DNA of 64,000 nt from assembly GCF_035994945.1 (NCBI RefSeq), contig NZ_CP108677.1, positions 1,488,001 to 1,552,000 of the forward strand, in the 5' to 3' direction. The notes under the pieces were generated by a model, which was not told the DNA's origin, made no database searches, and saw only the letters and a program-made list of their open reading frames with translations. Positions 7,452-15,704 of this stretch are shown here, in pieces. Each line of letters opens with the position of its first letter. The first letter of the stretch is position 1. The position numbers and the translations under genes are program-made. This stretch comes from Streptomyces sp. NBC_01216 (lineage in GTDB: Bacteria > Actinomycetota > Actinomycetes > Streptomycetales > Streptomycetaceae).

Positions 7452-8435
7452 ATGATTGATTCCCCTGCCGCGGAGCCGGCCGCCGATTCCCTCCGGCTCG
7501 CCCACTTCCGTCTCGACGACGGCACCCGTGACGTCGTGGGCAAGGAGATCGCGGAACGGACCGGCGGGTCCGTCCTCGACTCGGACGACAACCAGGCCAT
7601 CCTGTCCGGCATCGGCGCGTACGTCCTGCGGCGCCACCTCCCCGGGCAGATCCTGGACGCTCTCGGCGCCTTCCGCGTCGACGGGCGGCACGCTCTGCTG
7701 CTGAGCAACCTCCCCCAGCAGGACTTCCCGCCCACGCCGATCAACGGGTACGGGGACGAACCGGCCCTGTCCCTGGTCAACGCCGTCCACTTCGGACTCG
7801 TCCAGCTGCTCGGGATGACCCCGTACGCGGTGGACTACGAGAACTGGGGACGGCTGATACGCAATGTCGTCCCCAACCCGGCCGCCTCCGGAACGACCAG
7901 CTCCTGGGGCGCGGACTCCGAGTTCTTCTGGCACTCGGACAATCCGCACCTGCCGTTCGGCGAGCCCGGGACGGACCCGCGCGGCTACGTCCCCCGCTAT
8001 CTGACCTTCTACACGGTCCGCAACGAGGAACGCGTACCCACCGAGATCGCCGCGGTCGACGACGTCGTGCCGTACATCGACCCGGCCCTGCTGCGGTCCC
8101 TCGAACGGCCCGGATTCGTGGTGGGTGCACCGGACTCCAACGACTTCCCCGACTCCCCCGAACTCCTGGAGGACACAGCGCTGTTCGACCAGGACGAGGC
8201 CGGTCGTCAGCGCATGCGGTACGACTCGGGCACCACCCGCGGCGCCACCCCGGAGGCCGAACAGGACGTGCGGGCGCTGCGCGGGGCGCTGGAGCAGGTG
8301 CGCGGCTCCGCCCTCACCCTGGGCACCGGCGACTTCCTCGTGTTCGACAACTACCGCGTCGTCCACCGCAGGCGTGCCTTCTCCCCCGGCCCCGCCACCA
8401 CCGCGCGCTGGCTGCGCCGCTGCTACGCCAGCTGA
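7452..8435 (+). CDS. Fe(II)/2-oxoglutarate oxygenase, clavaminate synthase-like
   Basis: A 327-residue protein of the TauD/clavaminate synthase superfamily. The metal-binding facial triad is visible as H161-S-D163 (FFWHSDN) and H305 (VVHRRRAF), with R319 a likely 2-oxoglutarate anchor. Members most like this hydroxylate or desaturate free amino acids such as Asn or Arg, though dipeptide substrates are known. It begins 38 bases after the SxtJ-like gene and precedes an ATP-grasp ligase by 70 bases. The likely role is hydroxylation of an amino-acid building block, possibly creating the carbamoylation site (inference). The substrate cannot be read from the sequence. Confidence 0.82.
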   Translation: MIDSPAAEPAADSLRLAHFRLDDGTRDVVGKEIAERTGGSVLDSDDNQAILSGIGAYVLRRHLPGQILDALGAFRVDGRHALLLSNLPQQDFPPTPINGYGDEPALSLVNAVHFGLVQLLGMTPYAVDYENWGRLIRNVVPNPAASGTTSSWGADSEFFWHSDNPHLPFGEPGTDPRGYVPRYLTFYTVRNEERVPTEIAAVDDVVPYIDPALLRSLERPGFVVGAPDSNDFPDSPELLEDTALFDQDEAGRQRMRYDSGTTRGATPEAEQDVRALRGALEQVRGSALTLGTGDFLVFDNYRVVHRRRAFSPGPATTARWLRRCYAS

Positions 8436-8505
8436 CCGGCCACCGCCCGTCACCGCGGACCTCGGGTCCGCGCCCCAGCCCGTTACATGTAAGGAGTTGC
8501 GACAG

Positions 8506-9753
8506 ATGTTCCGCATAGCAGTCGTCGGAGGCCGCCCGGCACCGGTGAACGGAGCGAAGGAACTGGGCATCGACGTGGTGCTCGTCCACGAGGAGGGCGC
8601 CTACGACCCGGCGATCGGCGAGCACTGCGAACGCATCGTGCACGCCCCGATCACCGACGGGCCGGCCATCCTGGAGGTGCTCAGGCCGCTGCACGAGGAG
8701 CGGCCCTTCGACCGGGTCATCACCACCACCGAGTTCGCCGGCGAGTCCACCGGCTACGTCGTCGACTCTCTCGGGCTGCCCGGTGTGTCGGAGGCGACCG
8801 CCCGCGCCCTCAAGGACAAGGCGCTCACCCGCGAACTGCTCGACAAGCACGACCTGAGCCCGGTCCGCTACCGCTCCGTGCACTCCGCCGAGGAGGCCGC
8901 CGCCTTCGCGGCCGAGGTCGGCGACCGGATCGTGCTCAAGCCCGCGGACGGCGTGGCCAGCCTCCACATCCACCCGGCCACGACCCCCGAGGAGGCCGCC
9001 ACCGCCTGGGAGGCGCTGTCCGGCGCCGGCGTCGGCTCGGTCATCGCCGAGGAGTTCCTGGAGGGCCCGGTCGTCTCCGTGGACTCCTTCTCCTTCGAGG
9101 GGCGGCACGTCCCCATCGGCTACTCCGAGTACCGCATGAACGACCGGTTCGTGGAGTGGGAGGTGTCCACCCCCAGCCGGGTCGCCGTCCCGCACCTGGA
9201 CGCCCTGCGCGAGCTGACGGTCAAGCTGCTGGACGCCGTGGGGCTCACCGAAGGGCCCTCGCACAGCGAGTTCGTCCTCACCCCGAAGGGCCCGCGGGTG
9301 CTCGAGTCGCACGCACGGCTGGCGGGCAGCGGAGCACCCGAACTGGTGCGCCGCGCGTTCGGCTGCGACCTCAACCGCTGGTTCCTGACCGTGCCGCTCG
9401 GCATCGACACCCTGCCCGAGACCTCCCCCGAGCCCATCGGCGGCGCCGCCGTGCGCTTCTTCACCCCGGAGCCCGGCACGATCGAGGCCATCGAGGTCGA
9501 CGAGGACCTGCGGATCGAACTGCGCCGGCAGCCGGAGGGCGAGAAGCCGGACGTGTTCCTGCCCCACCTCAACGACTTCGCCGAGCGGGAGGTCGCCGCC
9601 TTCATCGCGAAGAACCCCGGTGAGGAGGTGCCGCCGCTGCTCACCGTCATGGACTGCGTCTCCGGATACGTGATCGCCTCCGGCACCGACGCCGAGGACG
9701 CCGTGGCCCGGTGCGAGGAGGTCAACCGGCGCATCCACTTCCGGATGGGCTGA
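8506..9753 (+). CDS. ATP-grasp amino-acid/peptide ligase (copy 1)
   Basis: A 415-residue ATP-grasp enzyme with AAGGAG before ATG 8506. Visible elements are an N-terminal Rossmann-like GGRPAPVNGAKELGI, the ATP-binding lysine region RIVLKPADGVAS, the hinge AEEFLEGPVVSVDS, and the metal-binding acidic segment RVLESHARLAGSG. This layout fits carboxylate-amine ligases of the L-amino-acid ligase/carnosine synthase type, which form a peptide bond through an acyl phosphate. It is a paralogue of the ligase at 12980: long blocks such as the region around HCERIVHAPITDGPAILEV are identical. Strong hairpins follow its stop codon. Substrates are unknown; a role in joining building blocks, or in extending the 28-residue peptide, is plausible. 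Confidence 0.85.
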   Translation: MFRIAVVGGRPAPVNGAKELGIDVVLVHEEGAYDPAIGEHCERIVHAPITDGPAILEVLRPLHEERPFDRVITTTEFAGESTGYVVDSLGLPGVSEATARALKDKALTRELLDKHDLSPVRYRSVHSAEEAAAFAAEVGDRIVLKPADGVASLHIHPATTPEEAATAWEALSGAGVGSVIAEEFLEGPVVSVDSFSFEGRHVPIGYSEYRMNDRFVEWEVSTPSRVAVPHLDALRELTVKLLDAVGLTEGPSHSEFVLTPKGPRVLESHARLAGSGAPELVRRAFGCDLNRWFLTVPLGIDTLPETSPEPIGGAAVRFFTPEPGTIEAIEVDEDLRIELRRQPEGEKPDVFLPHLNDFAEREVAAFIAKNPGEEVPPLLTVMDCVSGYVIASGTDAEDAVARCEEVNRRIHFRMG

Positions 9754-9754
9754 C

Positions 9755-9816
9755 GGAGCCGGCCGTCCGTGCCGGTGGCCGGGGTCACGGCCCCTGCCAC
9801 CGGCACCCCCGGCTCC
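9755..9816 (+). terminator. Nested hairpin after the first ATP-grasp gene
   Basis: Immediately after the stop codon an outer repeat GGAGCC (9755-9760) / GGCTCC (9811-9816) encloses a stem GTGCCGGTGG (9769-9778) / CCACCGGCAC (9797-9806), with an inner GGGG/CCCC pairing. This is a strong candidate for transcription termination or attenuation, dividing the run of genes between the first and second ligase. Confidence 0.6.
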
Positions 9817-9884
9817 GCCCTTCCCCCCACACCGCCCCCTCCCGACCGCCGTCGCCCCGCGAAGGCCCCGAGATCGGAAGCGTC

Positions 9885-11153
9885 ATGACCGCTCTCCTCC
9901 GACACATCCTCGTCATCCACCGCTGGCGCGACCACTACGCGCGGTACGAGGACTACATCGACCACCGCAGCCACCACGTCACCTATGTGACCACCGACCT
10001 CGGGCGCGAGTCGGTGCCCGTCGCCGCCGCAGGAAGCGTGACGGTCCGGGCCACCGACGACCTCCGCGAAGTGCACCAGGCCGCGGACACCCTGTCCGTC
10101 CGTTTCGGCGCCCCGGACGTGGTCATCGCGCTGAACGAGGGCGACCTGGAGACGGCTGCGCAGCTGCGCGCGCGGCTCGGCTGCCCGGGGCAGGACATGA
10201 CCGCGCTGGCCCCCTTCCGGGACAAGCTGACCATGACGCGGGCCGTCGCGTCCGCCGGGCTGCGCACCCCCGCGTTCGCCGACGCCCCCGACACCGCCGC
10301 CGTCAAGGAGTTCGCGCAGGAGCACGGCTGGCCCCTGGTGGTGAAGCCCCGCCGCGGCACCGCGAGCCGGGGGGTCGTACGGCTCGGCTCGCCCGACGAC
10401 CTGGTCACGCTGGAGGCCCTGGAGCCGGAGGACCGGATCGTCCAGGCGTACTGCGGCGACGCGATCTACCACGTCGACGGGCTGTGGACCGGGACCGGGC
10501 TGGGGCCCTGGCGTGCCTCCCGTTACGTCAACACCTGTGCCGAGTTCACCGCCGGCGCCGCCCTCGGCTCCGTCGAGGAGGACGACCCGGCGCTGCTGGA
10601 GCCGATCGGCGCGTTCACGGCCGCGGTCGCGAAGGCGCTCGGCGGACGTCACCCCTGGGTGTTCCACCTGGAGGTGTTCGTCGGTGCCGAGGCGGACGGT
10701 TCCGTCCGGGTGACCTTCCTGGAGGCGGGCTGGCGGGTCGGCGGGGCCGAGATCCCCTTCATCTGGCGCGAGGTGCACGGCGTCGACCTGATGTCGGCCG
10801 CCGTGGCCATCCAGCTCGGCGGACCGGTCGAGCTTCCCGCGCTCACGGCGGGGAGGGTCGGCGGCTGGCTGCTCGTACCCGCCCCCGTGGCGGCGCCCTG
10901 CCGGGTGGTCGCCGCGCACGTCCCCGACGCGCCCGACACCTACGCCTACGCGCAGGTCGTGCCGGTGCCCGGCCAGGTACTGCCGAAGGTGGGGGGCTAC
11001 GAGCACGTCGGGGCGAGGTTCCGCTTCCGCGGGACGAGCAGCGCGGAGGTCCGCGAGGCGGTCGTCGCCACCGCCGGCCGGGTCTCTCTGGAGTGCGTTC
11101 CCGACGTCCGGACCGGACGGCCTCCCCGGGTCGTCTGCGGACTGGACCGCTGA
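9885..11153 (+). CDS. ATP-grasp ligase, divergent from its two neighbours
   Basis: A 422-residue ATP-grasp protein starting at ATG 9885. The frame is open further upstream but the family similarity begins here (HILVIHRWRDHYARYEDYIDH). ATP-grasp landmarks are PLVVKPRRGTASRGV, DRIVQAYCGDAIYHVDG and the metal-binding FLEAGWRVGG. It is clearly not a recent copy of the other two ligases, so the run encodes at least two ligase subfamilies. The family couples ATP hydrolysis to carboxylate-amine ligation. The gene is followed after 21 bases by a LysE-type exporter, suggesting a small amino-acid-like product that must leave the cell. Substrate unknown. Confidence 0.82.
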   Translation: MTALLRHILVIHRWRDHYARYEDYIDHRSHHVTYVTTDLGRESVPVAAAGSVTVRATDDLREVHQAADTLSVRFGAPDVVIALNEGDLETAAQLRARLGCPGQDMTALAPFRDKLTMTRAVASAGLRTPAFADAPDTAAVKEFAQEHGWPLVVKPRRGTASRGVVRLGSPDDLVTLEALEPEDRIVQAYCGDAIYHVDGLWTGTGLGPWRASRYVNTCAEFTAGAALGSVEEDDPALLEPIGAFTAAVAKALGGRHPWVFHLEVFVGAEADGSVRVTFLEAGWRVGGAEIPFIWREVHGVDLMSAAVAIQLGGPVELPALTAGRVGGWLLVPAPVAAPCRVVAAHVPDAPDTYAYAQVVPVPGQVLPKVGGYEHVGARFRFRGTSSAEVREAVVATAGRVSLECVPDVRTGRPPRVVCGLDR

Positions 11154-11174
11154 GGCGACGGAAGGAACCGCTCC

Positions 11175-11798
11175 ATGGTCACCGCAGGTGCCGTGGCCGG
11201 CATCGCCCTCGTGGCGCTCGGCCTCGTCCTCACCCCCGGCCCCAACATGATCTACCTGGTGTCCCGTTCCATCGTCCAGGGACGACGGGCCGGGCTGTTC
11301 TCGCTGCTCGGCGTGGCGGTGGGGTTCTTCGCCTACCTCCTCGCCGCGGTCACGGGCATCGCCGCCCTGTTCACCCTGGTCCCCGCCCTGTACACGGCGG
11401 TGAAGTTCGCGGGCGCGCTCTACCTCGCCTACCTGGCGTGGAACGCGCTGCGGCCCGGCGGGCTCAACGCCTTCGACCCCAAGCCGCTGCCCCCCGACCC
11501 GCCGCTGCGCCTCTTCACGATGGGGCTGGTCACCAACCTGCTCAACCCGAAGATCGCGATCCTCTACATCTCGGTGCTGCCGCAGTTCGTGGAACCCGAC
11601 CGCGGCTCGGTCGCCGCGCAGAGCCTCGTCCTCGGTCTCGTGCAGATCAGCATCGCCATCACCGTCAACGGCCTCATCGCGCTGGGGGCCGGCTCGATCG
11701 CCACGTTCCTCAAGAAGCATCCGCGCTGGCTGCGTACCCAGCGGTACGCCATGGGTACCACCCTGGCCGCCATCGCCGTCCACGTGGCCGTCGCCTGA
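11175..11798 (+). CDS. LysE/RhtB-family amino-acid exporter
   Basis: A 207-residue, six-helix membrane protein. The N-terminal LVLTPGPNMIYLVSRS and the central GLVTNLLNPKIAILYISVLPQF are the defining LysE/RhtB motifs (PGPN and NPK). The family exports amino acids and small derivatives across the cytoplasmic membrane in exchange for protons. Its position inside the ATP-grasp run, 21 bases after a ligase, argues that the end product or a toxic intermediate is amino-acid sized, and it may provide self-protection. A compact inverted repeat follows the stop codon. The length is typical. Confidence 0.9.
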   Translation: MVTAGAVAGIALVALGLVLTPGPNMIYLVSRSIVQGRRAGLFSLLGVAVGFFAYLLAAVTGIAALFTLVPALYTAVKFAGALYLAYLAWNALRPGGLNAFDPKPLPPDPPLRLFTMGLVTNLLNPKIAILYISVLPQFVEPDRGSVAAQSLVLGLVQISIAITVNGLIALGAGSIATFLKKHPRWLRTQRYAMGTTLAAIAVHVAVA

Positions 11799-11817
11799 GC
11801 GGGCTCCGCGAGCCCGC
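11799..11817 (+). terminator. Hairpin after the LysE-type exporter
   Basis: A perfect 7-bp stem, GCGGGCT (11799-11805) with AGCCCGC (11811-11817), and a 5-base loop start directly after the stop codon. No T-tract follows. It may act as a terminator or as a 3' stabilising structure within a longer transcript. Confidence 0.5.
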
Positions 11818-11868
11818 CCCACCTCCCTTCCCCTCTCTCGTACGCCCCCGAGCAAGGACCACTCCGCC

Positions 11869-12903
11869 ATGGCACTGCACCGCGACGAACTGACCCCCCA
11901 GCTCCAGGAGTACGCCCGCTTCGACGACCGCGGCGAGGCTCGCTACCTGCCCTACCTCATGTACTTCCACCGCGCCGACTACCGCTCCGAGGTCATCAAC
12001 ACCGACCGGGCCGGATTCCGGCTCTCCGGCGGGCCCGACGGGGAGACGGCCTCCGCGGCCGGACACATCCCGCGGAGCGGTCCGGTCCGTGTGATCTCCG
12101 GCAGCTCCACGGTGATGGGCATCGGCGCCACCAGCGACGCGCACACCCTGGCCTCCCGCCTGTGGTCCCGGCACGCTCCCGCCGCCCCCTGGCTGAACTT
12201 CGGCGGCCGTTGCTACAACTCGACACAGGAGCTGCTGCTCTTCACCCTCCACCGCCACCTCCTTCCCGAGATCGACGAGGTCGTGGTCTTCTCCGGCCTC
12301 AACGACCTGACCGTGGGCCGGCTGCCCGAGTGGCAGCAGGGCGACCACGGCGCCTTCTGGTTCTGCGGCGAGTACTTCGAGAAGATGGAGGAGCTGCGGG
12401 CGGAGAACCGCCGGGCGGCCAGGAAGTCCGGATTCCGTTCCGGTCCCCGCCGCCCCACCATCTCCACCCACGACGACGTCCGGCGGGACATCGCCCAGGT
12501 CGTCGACGCCGCCGCCACCCTGACCCTGCGTCACCTGGAGTCCTGGCGCCTGCTGGCACCCACCGCCCGGCTGACGTACGTCCTCCAGCCGATGGCCCTG
12601 TGGATGCGCGAACGGCACGCTCCCCAGGAGCAGGTGCTCTTCGACGAGATCGACCGCATCTCCAAGCTGGGCACCTGGGAGGCGCTGTACGGGGACATCT
12701 CCACGCCCGCCGTGGCCGCCGCCTTCGCGGAGAAGCTGCGCCAGGGATGCGAGAAGCTCGGCATCGGCTTCGTCGACCTGAACCCGGTGGTGGCCGCGGC
12801 GGTCACCGAGAAGGACTGGATCTACGTGGACCGGGCGCACTACACCGACGAAGGCTACGACCTGGTCGCGAAGGTCATGGCGGACTCCCTCGGCCTCTCC
12901 TGA
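11869..12903 (+). CDS. SGNH-fold hydrolase-like protein
   Basis: A 344-residue protein with AAGGACC before ATG 11869. SGNH/GDSL blocks can be seen: Ser80 in SGSSTVMGIGA (block I), Gly112/Gly113 (block II), Asn145 in FSGLND (block III) and D321-x-x-H324 in DRAHYTDEGY (block V). All catalytic residues are therefore present, so it may be an active esterase, acyltransferase or thioesterase-like enzyme. There is no signal peptide, so it acts in the cytoplasm. It resembles Streptomyces proteins that I recall being labelled 'inducer of phenazine A', but I cannot confirm this here. It lies between the LysE exporter and the third ATP-grasp gene and may hydrolyse or transfer an acyl group in the pathway. 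Confidence 0.72.
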   Translation: MALHRDELTPQLQEYARFDDRGEARYLPYLMYFHRADYRSEVINTDRAGFRLSGGPDGETASAAGHIPRSGPVRVISGSSTVMGIGATSDAHTLASRLWSRHAPAAPWLNFGGRCYNSTQELLLFTLHRHLLPEIDEVVVFSGLNDLTVGRLPEWQQGDHGAFWFCGEYFEKMEELRAENRRAARKSGFRSGPRRPTISTHDDVRRDIAQVVDAAATLTLRHLESWRLLAPTARLTYVLQPMALWMRERHAPQEQVLFDEIDRISKLGTWEALYGDISTPAVAAAFAEKLRQGCEKLGIGFVDLNPVVAAAVTEKDWIYVDRAHYTDEGYDLVAKVMADSLGLS

Positions 12904-12928
12904 AGCACCCCCGCCCCCATTTCCCCGC

Positions 12929-12949
12929 CCCGCGCGCCCACCGCGCGGG
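12929..12949 (+). terminator. Hairpin between SGNH gene and third ATP-grasp gene
   Basis: CCCGCGCG (12929-12936) pairs perfectly with CGCGCGGG (12942-12949) around a 5-base loop, 25 bases after the SGNH stop codon and 30 bases before the next start. With similar hairpins after several genes in this run, the region may be transcribed as a segmented or attenuated operon. Confidence 0.45.
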
Positions 12950-12979
12950 TCCCGAACGAGCAACGAGAGCTGAGGACAC

Positions 12980-14236
12980 GTGACCAGGAGTTTCCGGGTG
13001 GCCTGGGTCGGAGGGCGCCCCGCCCCCATCGCCGGAGCCAAGGAGCTGGGCATCGACGTGGTACTCGTCCACGAGGAGGGTCTGTACGAGCCGTCCATCG
13101 CACAGCACTGCGAGCGGATCGTGCACGCCCCGATCACCGACGGCCCGGCCATCCTGGAGGTGCTCGGGCCGTTGCACGAGGAACGCCCCTTCGACCGGGT
13201 GATGACCACCTCCGAGCCGGCCGGTGTCAGTGTGGGCCACGTGGTGGACGCGCTCGGGCTCACCGGGGTGACCGAGGCCACGGCCCTCGCCCTCAAGGAC
13301 AAGGCGCTGACCCGGCGGGCCCTGGACCGCGGCGGCCTCAGCCCGGTGCGCCACCGGGTGGTCGAGGACGCCGCCGGGGCCGTCGCCTTCCAGGAGTCGG
13401 TGGGCGGGCCGATCGTCCTGAAGCCGGTGAACGGCGCCGCCAGCCGGCACATCCACCGGGCGGCCGACGCCGCTCAGGCCCGCGCGGCGTGGGAGGTCAT
13501 GGCCGCCGACGGGCTGACCTCCGCGCTCGCCGAGGAGTACCTGGAGGGACCGGTCGTCTCCGTGGACTCCTTCTCCCACGACGGCCGGCACGTCCCCATC
13601 GGCTGCTCCGAGTACCAGGTCAACGAGCGTCATGTGGAGTGGGCCGTCTCGACACCCAGCCGGGTCGCCGCCCCGTACCTGGACGAGCTGCGGGATCTGA
13701 CGGTGCGGCTGCTGGACGCGGTCGGGCTCACCGAGGGGCCCTCGCACAGCGAGTTCGTCCTCACCCCGAAGGGCCCGCGGGTCCTGGAGTCGCACGCCCG
13801 GCTCGGTGGCCACGCCCTCCCGGAGCTGGTCCGGCGCGCCTACGGAGCGGACCTGGCACGGATGATGCTGACGGTGCCGCTCGGCATCGAGGAACTGCCG
13901 CGGACGTCCCCCGAGCCGGTCGGCGGGGCCGCCATCCGGTTCTTCACCCCCCGGCCCGGCGAGGTCCGCGAGGTCGTCGTGGACGCGGACAATCCGGCCG
14001 TGGTCAAGCGGCTGGCACCGGGCGAACTGGAGGGCGTCTACCTTCCGCTGCTGGCCGAGCTCACCGGGCTGGAGACGGGGGCGGTCGTCGCCAAGAACCC
14101 CGGTGACGTGGTGCCTCCACTGAACACCCTCTCCGACTGCAGCTCCGGCTACGTGCTCTCCGGCGGGCGGGACGCGGCCGACGCCGAGGCGAGGTGCCTG
14201 GAGGTCGAGCAGAAGATCCACTTCCGCACCGCGTGA
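12980..14236 (+). CDS. ATP-grasp amino-acid/peptide ligase (copy 2)
   Basis: A 418-residue ligase starting at GTG 12980 with TGAGGAC upstream. It is a close paralogue of the protein at 8506, by eye about two thirds identical along its whole length. It shares GGRPAPIAGAKELGI, IVLKPVNGAAS, AEEYLEGPVVSVDS and RVLESHARLGG, which cover nucleotide binding and the acidic metal site. The copies are separated by a different ATP-grasp gene, an exporter and an SGNH gene, so this is a dispersed duplication rather than a simple tandem. Divergence in the middle and C-terminal parts suggests different acceptor or donor substrates. It probably forms a second amide bond in the same pathway. Confidence 0.85.
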   Translation: MTRSFRVAWVGGRPAPIAGAKELGIDVVLVHEEGLYEPSIAQHCERIVHAPITDGPAILEVLGPLHEERPFDRVMTTSEPAGVSVGHVVDALGLTGVTEATALALKDKALTRRALDRGGLSPVRHRVVEDAAGAVAFQESVGGPIVLKPVNGAASRHIHRAADAAQARAAWEVMAADGLTSALAEEYLEGPVVSVDSFSHDGRHVPIGCSEYQVNERHVEWAVSTPSRVAAPYLDELRDLTVRLLDAVGLTEGPSHSEFVLTPKGPRVLESHARLGGHALPELVRRAYGADLARMMLTVPLGIEELPRTSPEPVGGAAIRFFTPRPGEVREVVVDADNPAVVKRLAPGELEGVYLPLLAELTGLETGAVVAKNPGDVVPPLNTLSDCSSGYVLSGGRDAADAEARCLEVEQKIHFRTA

Positions 14237-14277
14237 CCCCGTCGCCCGCCCCTGTACCGTCCGAAGGACCCCCACAC

Positions 14278-15558
14278 ATGACCACCACCGCGCGAGACGA
14301 GGACGGCAGGACACCGGGCGGGCCACCCGCGCCGCCGCCGTCCGTCTTCCGCATCAGACCGTTCCGCTACGTCTTCGCCGCTTCCGCGGCGAGCACGCTC
14401 GGGACGCAGATCAGCTATCTCGCGGTCCCGCTGCTCGCCGTGGCGGCACTCGACGCCTCACCCGGCCAGGTGGGCGCCCTGGCCGCCCTGGGCACGGTCG
14501 CCTTCCTGCTCATCGGCCTGCCCGCCGGCGCCTGGACCGACCGGATGCGCAAGCGGCGTCTGCAGATCACGGCGGACCTGGTCCGGGCGGTGCTGTTCGG
14601 CTCGGTACCCGTGGCCTGGTGGCTGGACGCGCTCACGATCGAGCAGCTGTACGTGGTGGTACTGGTCTCCGGGGTGGCGACGGTCTTCTTCGACGTCGCC
14701 AACCAGAGCTTCCTGCCCCATGTGGTGGGGCGGGAGCAACTCGCCGAGGCCAACGCCAAGCTGGTGGCGATGCAGGCCGTCAACCAGGTGGCCGGGCGCA
14801 GTGTCGGCGGCTACCTGGTGCAGCTTCTGACCGCGCCGGTGGCCGTCGCGGTCAACGCCGTCACGTTCCTGTGGTCGGCGCTCTGGCTGCTGCGGGTACG
14901 GGCCCCCGAGCCGCGGCCCGCGCGGCGGGCGAACGCGCATCTGGGCCGGGAGATCCTGGAGGGCACACGTTTCGTCCTCGGTCATCCCCTGCTGCGTCCG
15001 CTGGCGCTCGAGGGCGCCCTGACGAACATGGCCCTGCAGATGATCGTGACCGTGCTCCCGGTGCTCTTCGTACGGGAACTGGGGCTGCCGGAGTTCGTCC
15101 TGGGGCTCTTCCTCGCCGTCGCGGGTGTGGGCGTCTTCCTCGGCTCGCTCTCGGCGCGGGCCATCAGCCGGCGGCTGGGCGAGGGACGCTGCATGTGGGT
15201 GATCGGTCTGTGCGTCGCTCCGGCCGGCTTCGTCCTCCCGTTCCTCGACCGTGGGCCGATGCTCTGGGCGGCGGGCGGCGCGTACCTCCTGATGACGTTC
15301 AAGATCGGGACCGACAACGTCATCAAGGTGACCTTCCGGCAGCGGGCGACGGCCTCCGAGCTCCTCGGCCGGATGAACGCCACCTTCCGTTTCCTTCTGA
15401 CCGGTTCCCTCGCCATCGGGGCGATCCTGGGCGGCGTCCTCGGCGACACGCTGGGCGTCCGTGCGGCCCTGTGGGCGGGCGCGGCCGTCTTCGCCGTCAC
15501 CTGGCTGCTGGTCTTCTTCTCCCCTTACCGCGCGGTCCGCGAGACACCCGTCTCCTGA
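14278..15558 (+). CDS. MFS exporter
   Basis: A 426-residue major facilitator protein. The ATG at 14278 with GAAGGACC upstream is preferred over in-frame upstream codons. About 12 hydrophobic segments are evident, with a motif-A-like GLPAGAWTDRMRKRRL between helices 2 and 3 and a central cytoplasmic loop near residue 215. It resembles the drug-efflux/enterobactin-exporter type of MFS common in biosynthetic clusters. As the last gene of the + strand run it probably exports the product or provides self-resistance. A hairpin lies 30 bases after the stop, in the convergent gap. Confidence 0.88.
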   Translation: MTTTARDEDGRTPGGPPAPPPSVFRIRPFRYVFAASAASTLGTQISYLAVPLLAVAALDASPGQVGALAALGTVAFLLIGLPAGAWTDRMRKRRLQITADLVRAVLFGSVPVAWWLDALTIEQLYVVVLVSGVATVFFDVANQSFLPHVVGREQLAEANAKLVAMQAVNQVAGRSVGGYLVQLLTAPVAVAVNAVTFLWSALWLLRVRAPEPRPARRANAHLGREILEGTRFVLGHPLLRPLALEGALTNMALQMIVTVLPVLFVRELGLPEFVLGLFLAVAGVGVFLGSLSARAISRRLGEGRCMWVIGLCVAPAGFVLPFLDRGPMLWAAGGAYLLMTFKIGTDNVIKVTFRQRATASELLGRMNATFRFLLTGSLAIGAILGGVLGDTLGVRAALWAGAAVFAVTWLLVFFSPYRAVRETPVS

Positions 15559-15587
15559 CGTCTCCGGCTCCGTTCGGTCCGGCGGCC

Positions 15588-15606
15588 CCGGTCCCTCTCG
15601 GACCGG
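15588..15606 (+). terminator. Hairpin in the convergent gap after the MFS gene
   Basis: CCGGTCC (15588-15594) pairs with GGACCGG (15600-15606) around a 5-base loop. It lies between the convergent MFS gene and the minus-strand gene ending at 15705 and could terminate transcription from either side. Confidence 0.5.
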
Positions 15607-15704
15607 TCCCTCTCGCTCCGGCCCGTCTCGGCGGCACCGTGGGTCCCGGGGTGCGCGCAGGCGCCCGGGGCGGACGCGGCGGTGAGCCGGCTGTCCTGAC
15701 CCCG

